Shown in pieces: positions 41,115 to 48,331 of a DNA stretch of 64,000 nt (positions are counted from its first letter, which is position 1; the number at the start of each line of letters is the position of its first letter). Source of the DNA: DASQMT01 sp963835735 (GTDB taxonomy: Bacteria; Actinomycetota; Thermoleophilia; Solirubrobacterales; Solirubrobacteraceae); assembly GCA_963835735.1 (NCBI GenBank), contig CAWIGP010000002.1, forward strand, positions 992,001 through 1,056,000, read 5' to 3'. The position numbers and the translations under genes were made by a program. The notes under the pieces are model-generated. The model had not been told where the DNA came from and did no database searches. It was given only the letters and a program-made list of their open reading frames with translations.

Positions 41115-42290
41115 TTGGCGACGACGGCGAGCCGCAGCACGCTGGACGCGCTCACGCAGCTCGGCGAGCGTGCGCGCGCGATCGCCGAACGTACGCGTGA
41201 GGTGATCGACGACGACGCGGTCGACGCCGATCCCGCCACGGCCGGTGCCCTCGCGCTGTCGCTGTCCGAGGTCTGCAGCGAGCTGCGCACACTGCTCGGA
41301 CCAGAGCTGGCGCGCGGGCCCGAGCGCGCCGCCGACGCGTGCCAGCTCATCACCGAGCTGACCGGGCTCCAGCAGGACCTGCGCGAGCACATGATCGGCC
41401 TGCGCTTCCGCGTGCTCGCGCGTATCCACAGCGGTCTCGCGCACCTGCGCGAGCTCTCGACGGTGACGGAGCTGCTCAACGAGGCGCCCGAAGAGCTGTG
41501 CCACTGCTGCGACTTCGACCGCGCGTCGATCGGACGCGTGAAGGGATCGACATGGAGGCCCGAGGTGCTGTGCGTCGCGGCGGGACAGGACCCGGAGACG
41601 ACAGAGGCACTCACCGAGTACATGAGCGACGTCGAGATCCCGCTCAGGCCGGGAATGCTCGAGACCGAGCTCGCCCGGCGCGGCGTCCCGGCGCTGATCA
41701 CGGACCCGGCCAACGACCCGCGTACGTACAAGAAGCTGATCGAAGTCAGCCGGACGCGCGCGTACGTCGCCGCGCCGATCATGCCGACCGGCCGCGTGAT
41801 CGGCTTCCTACATGCCGACTGCTTCGGCTCGGGCCGGGAGCTCACGATGCTCGACCGCGACAACTTGTGGACGTTCGCCGAGGGTTTCGGCCTGATCTTC
41901 GAGCGCATGGTCCTGCTCGAGCGGCTCGAGGAACAGCGAGCGCGCGTGCGCGAGGCGTTCCGATCCGCCGAGCGAAACATCGACGCGCTCTGCGACGCCG
42001 AGATCAGGCTGGCCCGCCAGGAGCTCGGATCGCATGCCGTCGCGTCGACCGCAGCGGGCATGTTCATGCCGCCCGAGTCGCGCCTCAACGCGCTGCTGAC
42101 GGCGCGCGAACGCGAAGTGCTGGGCCTCATGGTGAGCGGCGCGCGCAACGGCCAGATCGCGGATCAGCTCGTGATCAGCGAGGGCACGGTCAAGTCGCAC
42201 GTCAAGAACATCTGCGGCAAGCTTCGCGCGGCAAACCGGGCGGAGGCGGTCTCCAAGTACCTCCAGCTCAAGATGCGAGATCGCGGATGA
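41115..42290 (+). CDS. GAF-domain LuxR-family regulator 1
   Basis: A 391-residue activator. A helical N-terminal region (1-110) leads into a GAF-like sensory domain (about 115-270, with AYVAAPIMPTGRVIGFLHAD), a coiled linker, and a C-terminal LuxR helix-turn-helix (LTAREREVLGLMVSGARNGQ, then SEGTVKSHVKNI). No phosphoacceptor domain is present, so it likely senses a small molecule. TTG start with AGAGGAGGAG. Its stop overlaps the start of its paralogue. It could control the oxidase operon to its left or region B to its right. Confidence 0.88.
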   Translation: MATTASRSTLDALTQLGERARAIAERTREVIDDDAVDADPATAGALALSLSEVCSELRTLLGPELARGPERAADACQLITELTGLQQDLREHMIGLRFRVLARIHSGLAHLRELSTVTELLNEAPEELCHCCDFDRASIGRVKGSTWRPEVLCVAAGQDPETTEALTEYMSDVEIPLRPGMLETELARRGVPALITDPANDPRTYKKLIEVSRTRAYVAAPIMPTGRVIGFLHADCFGSGRELTMLDRDNLWTFAEGFGLIFERMVLLERLEEQRARVREAFRSAERNIDALCDAEIRLARQELGSHAVASTAAGMFMPPESRLNALLTAREREVLGLMVSGARNGQIADQLVISEGTVKSHVKNICGKLRAANRAEAVSKYLQLKMRDRG

Positions 42291-43489
42291 CGATCGCCGA
42301 TGCCAGACTCGGCCTCCCGATCCCGCCGGGAGCACCGCGGTCGGGGTGGCGCCGGCGCGGCGCAGAACTGAGCAACCGGTGCAACTTGCTGCTCACCGAG
42401 GCCCGCAACCTGTTCGGCTCCGACCTCGACATCCGGGACGTCGACGAGGTGTCACCCGCCCGGACAGCCGAGGTCGTGTCCACCCTGACCTCGCTTTGCA
42501 TCAAGCGCCTGCGCGAGCACCCGCCGGGGCGCGCGGCGAGCGCCGCCATCTGCACGCTCGCGGGTGATCTGCAAGAGCTCGCGCTCGAGCTCTACGACCA
42601 CGAGATGGCCAGCCGGACGCGCCGCATCGCGGCCTGCGAGACGGGCCTGGCGCGCCTGCGGGCCATCACCACATCGGCGGACCTCGTGGACCGGGTCTGC
42701 GAGGAGCTCATACGCAGTTGCGGCTTCGGTCGTGCCGTGCTCGGTCGGTTGGAGGACGGCTGCTGGATGCCGTGGAGGTTCCACTTTGTCGATCCTGCGA
42801 TCGAGGGAGACGCCCATTGGTTCGAGGCGTGGCTCGACACGAAGATCCAGCTCGACGACCAGATGCTCGAGAAGCAGCTGCTGACCGAACGCCGTCCGGA
42901 GCTCATCCACGACACCGCGGACACCCGCGTGCACACGATCATCACGGTGGGCAACTCGACCTCGTACGTAGTCGCCCCGATCATGCCGGCCGGCAACGTC
43001 GTCGGGTTCCTGCACGCCGACCATCACCCGTCGAGGCGGCGCTGCGACGAGGCCGACCGCGACATTCTGTGGGCGTTCGCGGAGGGGTTCGGTCACATCT
43101 ACGAACGCACGGTCCTGCTCGAGCGCCTGCGCGCCCAACGCGAGCAGGTCCGTGAGACGCTGGGCGTCGTCGAGTCGACGATGGCTGAGCTGTCGGAATC
43201 CGAGATCGAGCTGGCCGCGACGGCGGACGAGCGCTCTTCGTTCACGCGTACCGCCGTTTCAGTGCTGACCACGATGAGCAGCAACATCGAAGAACTCACG
43301 CCGCGCGAGCTCGCGGTACTCGAGCTGATGGTCGCCGGCGCCAAGAACAGTGCGATCGCGGAGGAGCTCGTGATAACCGAGGGCACGGTGAAGTCGCACG
43401 TCAAGCACATCCTGCGCAAGCTCGGCGCCGTCAACCGCTCACAGGCGATCGCGCATTACCTCGGCGCGTCGGCCGAGCCCGGCGACTGA
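42287..43489 (+). CDS. GAF-domain LuxR-family regulator 2
   Basis: A 400-residue paralogue of the preceding protein with the same order: helical region, GAF-like domain (SYVVAPIMPAGNVVGFLHAD) and LuxR domain (LTPRELAVLELMVAGAKNSA, then TEGTVKSHVKHI). The DNA-reading helices are nearly identical to those of regulator 1, while the sensory domains differ more. Shared or competing targets with different inducers are therefore plausible. ATG start overlaps the previous stop by 4 bp. Confidence 0.88.
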   Translation: MTIADARLGLPIPPGAPRSGWRRRGAELSNRCNLLLTEARNLFGSDLDIRDVDEVSPARTAEVVSTLTSLCIKRLREHPPGRAASAAICTLAGDLQELALELYDHEMASRTRRIAACETGLARLRAITTSADLVDRVCEELIRSCGFGRAVLGRLEDGCWMPWRFHFVDPAIEGDAHWFEAWLDTKIQLDDQMLEKQLLTERRPELIHDTADTRVHTIITVGNSTSYVVAPIMPAGNVVGFLHADHHPSRRRCDEADRDILWAFAEGFGHIYERTVLLERLRAQREQVRETLGVVESTMAELSESEIELAATADERSSFTRTAVSVLTTMSSNIEELTPRELAVLELMVAGAKNSAIAEELVITEGTVKSHVKHILRKLGAVNRSQAIAHYLGASAEPGD

Positions 43490-43527
43490 CGTACGGAGAA
43501 CGTCGGCCTCCTTGGCACGGCTGTGCA

Positions 43528-43541
43528 AACTGAACTCAGTT
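43528..43541. promoter_or_regulatory. Operator B1 (AACTGAACTCAGTT)
   Basis: Perfect 6-bp arms AACTGA/TCAGTT around AC. Best copy of the region-B palindrome, 33 bp upstream of the -35 of the promoter at 43574. Confidence 0.65.
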
Positions 43542-43573
43542 CATAGCTGAATCCGATTAAGGCGGGACGGTGC

Positions 43574-43618
43574 TTGACAGCGTCGCTCTGATCTGTAGAA
43601 TTGAAATCACTTCAGTTT
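43574..43618 (+). promoter_or_regulatory. Promoter with operator B2
   Basis: TTGACA (43574-43579), 16-bp spacer, TAGAAT (43596-43601). A related palindrome (TGAA-N5-TTCA within 43599-43618) starts inside the -10 hexamer. It drives the two small genes at 43631 and 43770. Confidence 0.7.
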
Positions 43619-43630
43619 AGGAGCGTGAGC

Positions 43631-43759
43631 ATGATCTTTATCCGCATCCCGCCGTCCCGTCGCCGCACCGCCCCGATCGCCGATCACGTCTACACGCTGC
43701 CCGTCGTGCGCGAGCTCCCGGCGCCCGTCATCGACGCGACTGGCGCCAACACGTGGTGA
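43631..43759 (+). CDS. Small protein of 42 residues behind the region-B promoter
   Basis: Opens MIFIRIPPSRRRTAPIADHV and ends DATGANTW. The ATG follows GGAG, 23 bp after the predicted start of transcription, so it is well placed to be translated first. I do not recognise it. It has a hydrophobic start, a basic SRRR patch and no cysteines; a peptide precursor, leader peptide or small regulator are all possible. Confidence 0.55.
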   Translation: MIFIRIPPSRRRTAPIADHVYTLPVVRELPAPVIDATGANTW

Positions 43760-43769
43760 CCTCACCAGC

Positions 43770-43949
43770 ATGAGCCGCGAATCCACCACGCAGGAGAGCT
43801 ACGCGCTCCTGACCGGCGCCGTGAATCGCCACCTCGCCTGGGCCTGCGATTTCACGACCGCCGGGGACCTCGACTCGGCGATCGACGCCCTGCGTGACGC
43901 GCACGCCACCTCCGCAGAGCTGCGGGCCGACGCGCCCCGCGAGAACTAG
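43770..43949 (+). CDS. Small helical protein of 59 residues
   Basis: Starts MSRESTTQESYALLTGAVNR and continues with an amphipathic helix containing HLAWACDFTTAGDLDSAIDA. It lies 10 bp after the 42-residue gene and ends 12 bp before the convergent FprA gene. Not recognised. Its ribosome site is weak, so it would depend on coupling to the gene before it. Confidence 0.5.
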   Translation: MSRESTTQESYALLTGAVNRHLAWACDFTTAGDLDSAIDALRDAHATSAELRADAPREN

Positions 43950-43961
43950 CAGTCGCGCTCG

Positions 43962-45302
43962 TCAAGTCGCGGATGCCACCGCGACCAGGTCCGGAACCCT
44001 GACGAGCTTCACCCGCGGGCGGCCCTTCGGGGCACCGAGCCCTTGCTCGTGCGCGTCGATCGCCCGCCAGCCTTCCCACGTGACCAGGTCCGGGACGCGC
44101 GACCGGAGCCACGCCTCGCCAGCCGGCGACCGCGGCTCGCCGAGCCGGCCGCGCGCCAGGTCCTCGAGCAGCCGTGCGACCGTCTCGGCGGAGCACTTCT
44201 TGTTCGTGCCGATGACGCCCGACGGCCCGCGCTTGATCCAGCCGACGACGTACTCGCCGGTCCGCGGCGTCCCGTCCTCCTCGCAGACGCGGCCGCCGTC
44301 GTTGCGGATCAGGCCGCGGCGCTCGTCGAACGGGACTCCGGGCAGCCGGCGTCCGCGATAGCCGATCGAGCGGATCACCAGCCCGCAGGGGATCACCTCC
44401 TGCTCCCCGGTGGACACCGCGCGGACGCCTCCGCGGGGATCCGGCTCGAGCCGGTTGCGCACGACGCGCAGCCCGGTTACCGGCCCGCCCTCCTCGTCGC
44501 CGAGGATCTCGATCGGCGAGCGGCAGAAGCTCAGCTCGATCCGGTGCGACCGGCCGGCCGGCTCCCGGCGTGCGAACTCGCGCAGCAGCTCGACGTTGCG
44601 CCGGGCAGTCGGCGAGGCGTCGTCCGGATCGGGTCCGAGCTCGGCCGGATCGACGACGACGTCCGCGCGCTCCAGCTGACCGAGCTCGCGCAGCTCGGGA
44701 TTCGTGAACGCCGCCTGCGCCGGACCGCGCCGGCCGAGGACGATCACCTCGGTGACGGACGCACCGGCGAACGCCGCGATCGCATGGTCGGCGGCATCCG
44801 TCGCCGCGAGCTCGTCGGGACCCAGCACCAGCATCCGCGCGACGTCGATCGCGACGTTCCCGTTGCCGATCACGACGGCGCGCGAGCACGACAGGTCGAA
44901 CGCCGCGTCGGCATGCCGCGGGTGGCCGTTGTACCAGGCGACGAACTCGCTGGCGGCGACCGAGCCGGGGCGGTCGTCGCCGGGAATCCCCAGCCGGTTG
45001 TCGGTCGCAGTGCCGACGGCGTAGACGACCGCGTGGTAGCGCTCCAGCAGGTCCTCGCGCGTGACGTCGGCACCGAGCTCGACGCCGCCGAAGAAGCGGA
45101 AGCCCGGGTGCTGCGCGGTCTTCTCGTACACGCGCGTGACCGACTTGATCTTCGGGTGGTCGGGAGCGACGCCGGCGCGCACGAGGCCGTACGGCGTCGG
45201 CAGCGCGTCGAACAGGTCGACCGCGATCCCCTCCCGCAGCAGCTGGTCGGCCGCGTAGAAGCCGGACGGCCCGGCCCCGACGACGGCCGCGCAAGCCGTC
45301 AC
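43962..45302 (-). CDS. FprA-type ferredoxin-NADP reductase (region B)
   Basis: Adrenodoxin-reductase family enzyme of 446 residues, paralogue of 15293-16648: VGAGPSGFYAADQLL, LVRAGVAPDHPKIKSVTRVY, VIGNGNVAIDVARML and VGWIKRGPSGVIGTNKK are all kept. GTG start overlapping the ferredoxin stop by 4 bp. It ends the operon CoA-transferase, thiolase, DUF35, P450, ferredoxin, reductase, and should pass NADPH electrons through that ferredoxin to the P450. Confidence 0.93.
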   Translation of the reverse strand: MTACAAVVGAGPSGFYAADQLLREGIAVDLFDALPTPYGLVRAGVAPDHPKIKSVTRVYEKTAQHPGFRFFGGVELGADVTREDLLERYHAVVYAVGTATDNRLGIPGDDRPGSVAASEFVAWYNGHPRHADAAFDLSCSRAVVIGNGNVAIDVARMLVLGPDELAATDAADHAIAAFAGASVTEVIVLGRRGPAQAAFTNPELRELGQLERADVVVDPAELGPDPDDASPTARRNVELLREFARREPAGRSHRIELSFCRSPIEILGDEEGGPVTGLRVVRNRLEPDPRGGVRAVSTGEQEVIPCGLVIRSIGYRGRRLPGVPFDERRGLIRNDGGRVCEEDGTPRTGEYVVGWIKRGPSGVIGTNKKCSAETVARLLEDLARGRLGEPRSPAGEAWLRSRVPDLVTWEGWRAIDAHEQGLGAPKGRPRVKLVRVPDLVAVASAT

Positions 45303-45496
45303 GGGATCAGCGTGATCGCCTGCTCGGGACAAGTGCCCGCCGCCTCCTCGGCGGCTTCGACCTGGTCCCCGGGCACGTCGATCGTCTCGTCGCGGATCGT
45401 GACGAACCCCTCGTCGTCGCAGGCGAACAGGTCCGGAGCCAGCATGTAGCAGCGGCCATGGCCCATGCAGCTGGTGCCGTCCACGGTGAGCCTCAC
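45299..45496 (-). CDS. Three-cysteine ferredoxin (P450 partner, region B)
   Basis: A 65-residue 3Fe-4S-type ferredoxin with CMGHGRC and a distal TCPEQAI cysteine. GTG start overlapping the P450 stop (GTGA). Same fold and role as the proteins at 7920 and 18543. Confidence 0.9.
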   Translation of the reverse strand: MRLTVDGTSCMGHGRCYMLAPDLFACDDEGFVTIRDETIDVPGDQVEAAEEAAGTCPEQAITLIP

Positions 45497-46735
45497 GCCG
45501 CCGCCTCCCACACCAGCGGCAGCCGCGTGAGCGTCATCATCGCCCCGCCGCCGCGCTCGCTCAGCTCCTCGTCGCCGGCGATGCGGAAGTCGGGGATCAC
45601 GCGCAGCCACTCCTCGACGGCCAGCCGCAGCTCGCGCCGCGCCAGGTGCATGCCCAGGCAGCGGTGCGGACCGTTCGCGAAGCCCATGTGGTTGTTGCGC
45701 TTGCGATCGACGACGAACTCGTCCGCGCGCTCGTACGCGCGCGGGTCGCGGTTGGCTCCCGCGACGAGCGCGTAGACCATGTCGCCCTGCTTGAGCTGCA
45801 CGCCGTAGAACTCGGCGTCGCGCGTCACCTTGCGCCCGTCGCCGTAGACGATCGGGTAGTAGCGCAGAGCCTCCTCGACCGCGGTCGGGATCAGCTCCGG
45901 CTCGGCGACCAGGCGCCGGCGGTGCTCCGGATGCGTCGCGAGGTGCCAGAAGATGTAGCCGAGCGTCGCGCGCGTCGTGTCGAGCCCCGCGAGCACGAGC
46001 ACGGTGAGCATGTCGAGCAGCTCGGCGTCGGTCAGCCGGCGGTCGTCGAACGTCGCGTGCAGCAGGTGCGAGGCGAGATCACCCTCGCGCGGCTCCGGCT
46101 CGTCCCGGCGCTCGGCGAGGGCGGCGACCCAGTACTCGCGGATGCCGTCGAGCGCCTTTGCCATCGCCTCCAGGCCGGCAGGGTCGCCGCTGAAGCCGCT
46201 GAAGAAGTCCTCGACCCACGGGACGAACAGGTCCGCGTCGGCGGGATCGACGCCGGCCACGCTGAGGAACGCCTCGGTGGGGAAGCGCAGCCCGAACTCT
46301 GCCGACGAAGTTGCATTCGCCCCGCGTCGCGACGTCCTCGACGAGCCGCCGGCAGAGGGCTCGCATCGCCGGCTCGGCCGCGTCCATCGCCCGCGGTGAG
46401 AACCACGGGTTGACGATCCGGCGGTACTTGATGTGGTCGGGCGCGTCGATCTGCGTCGGCACGAACCGGTAGATCGGGTTGGGCTGCCACGGCGTGATCG
46501 ACTCGCTCGAGAACAGCTCCGGCGTCTTGTAGATGTCGCGCACCGCGTCGTGGCGCGTGAAGACCCAGTAGCCCTGCGCGAACGTGTTGAAGTACACCGG
46601 GGCCGTCTCGCGCAGCTCGTCGCCCAGCTCCCAGTGCCAGCCCGCCGGCTGCTGCGGGGCGAAGTCGCGGTGCATGACCGGGCAGCCGCCCAGATCGCGT
46701 TCGACCGCTGCGTCGTGGGTTGCCATGTCGGTCAC
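45493..46735 (-). CDS. Cytochrome P450 (region B), frameshifted
   Basis: P450 of about 413 residues after repair. The I-helix is VLAGLDTTRATLG (canonical AGxDT), the ExxR is EEALRYYP, and the heme loop is FANGPHRCLGMHLARREL. An extra base near 46303 separates ECNFV from EFGLRFPTEAFLSVAG. Start taken at the GTG at 46735, five bases behind AGGAGG and overlapping the DUF35 stop; an ATG at 46726 is the alternative. The more standard I-helix and different sequence show it is not a recent copy of the region-A P450. It and FprA plus ferredoxin form a complete system. Confidence 0.88.
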
Positions 46736-47170
46736 GTGGACCTCCTGAACTTGGGGATGGCGACTTCCTCGGAGACGTGCTCGAAGGTGACCTCGAGCGG
46801 CATCCCGATCCACAGCTCCTCGTTCGCGCAGCCGACGACGTTCGTCGTCATGCGCACGCCCTCGTCGAGCTCGACGACGGCGATGTTGTACGGCACGTCC
46901 TCGGCGAAGGCCGGGTCGTACACCTGGTGCATGAGCGCGAAGCTGTAGAGCGTGCCCCGGCCCGCGGCCGGCGCCCATTCGAGGTCGGCGGAGAAGCACT
47001 GCACGCACCGGGGACGCAGCGGCGTGCCGATCCCGCCCGTCGGCGACATGAACGTGCCGCAGGCTCCACAGCGCCGCAGCAGCAGCACGCCCTCGGCGCG
47101 CGCCGTCGAAGAACGGCCGGCTCGCCTCGTCCGGGACCGGGACGGGCTTCGAGGGCGTCTCGACGATCAT
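46732..47170 (-). CDS. DUF35 zinc-ribbon/OB-fold protein (region B), frameshifted
   Basis: About 145 residues after repair: N-terminal tail MIVETPSKPVPVPDEASRPF, zinc ribbon RCGACG and RCVQC, then an OB-fold (LYSFALMHQVYDPAF). The frame breaks near 47105, between FFDGAR and EGVLLLRRCGACG. It overlaps both the thiolase-like gene and the P450 by 4 bp. Its job is presumably to hold the acyl-CoA for the thiolase-like partner, as for the pair in region A. Confidence 0.82.
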
Positions 47171-48331
47171 GCCGCCAGCACCGTCGTCGAGTGCCAGTTG
47201 AGCACGCCGCCGTTGCCGCTGACGAGCACGAGGTCGTGGCTTGGGCACCTGGCGCTCGCCGCCCTGTCCGCGTGCCTGGATCACGCCCTCGGACAGCGGC
47301 GTGAACCCCCACATGTAGAAGGAGGAGAGCTGGCCGCCGCCGGTGTTCGTCGGCAGGGAGCCGCCGGGGCCGAGCTTGCCGTCCGCGACGAACGCGCCGC
47401 CTTCGCCCTTCTCGCAGAAGCCGTAGTCCTCGAGCGTGACGAGGACGGTGTACGTGTAGCAGTCGTAGAGCTCGAGCACGTCGATGTCCTCGAGCGCGAC
47501 GTCCGCCATGCGCAGCGCGAGCTCGCCGGAGCGCCGCGCGCCGGTGTGCACGGCCGGCTCGCGGCCGGCGCGCTGGTTGTCGCCAGGCCCCGCCTGGCCG
47601 AAGCCGAGCAGGTGGACCGGCGGCTGCCGCAGGTCCCGCGCGCGCTCGGCCGACGTGACGATGACGGCGACGGCGCCGTTCGAGACCAGGCAGCAGTCGA
47701 GCAGGTGCAGCGGCTCGACGACCCAGCGCGACGCGTGGTAGTCGTCGAGCGTCATCGGCCTGCCGTGCATCTGCGCCCGCGGGTTCAGCTGCGCCCACGC
47801 GCGCTGGCCGACGGCGATCGTCCCGAGCTGGTCGTGCGTCGTCCCGTAGAGATGCATGTGGCGGCGGCACGCGAGCGCGTAGCTCGTGTTCGCCGGCCCG
47901 TAGTCGCCGTAGGCGAAGCGCAGGCTCGCGAAGCCGCCGTCGGTCCCGATGCCGCGGCCGTTGTACGACGATTGCGAGATCGATCCGCCCGGCGACAGCG
48001 GTGCGTCGGCGTACAGGCAGGCGACGACGTTCGCCTGGCCCGTGCTGATCGCGTACGCGGCGTACTGCAGCATCGCCCCCGCGCTGGAGCCGTAGGCGCT
48101 CATCGCGCTCACGAGCGTCAGGTCCTCGAGGCCGAGCGACATCTGCAGCATCGGCGCCATCTCCGGCGAGTGGTTCGCGTTGACCAGCAGGCCGTCGACG
48201 TCGGCCTTCACCAATCCGGCGTCCTCGAGCGCGAGCGCGAGCGCGTCGGCGGCGAAGTCCGTGGCCGTCCGGCCGTAGACCTTCCCCATCTCGGTCATGC
48301 CGAGGCCGGCGATGGCGGTCTTCCCCTTCAT
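47167..48331 (-). CDS. Ltp-type thiolase-like protein (region B), frameshifted
   Basis: About 387 residues after repair. The nucleophile region reads SAYGSSAGAML, with no cysteine, while ELYDCYTYTVLVTLEDYGFC and LPTNTGGGQLSS are typical of lipid-transfer/aldolase-type thiolase homologues. An extra base near 47243 shifts the last 26 codons; corrected, it ends GNGGVLNWHSTTVLAA. It overlaps the CoA-transferase stop and the DUF35 start. Retro-aldol cleavage of a beta-hydroxyacyl-CoA is the best guess from family knowledge. Confidence 0.83.

Noticed and set aside
43631..43759. A mycofactocin- or PQQ-type peptide precursor
   Set aside because: The peptide lacks the expected C-terminal motifs and no radical-SAM maturase or peptidase gene is nearby.
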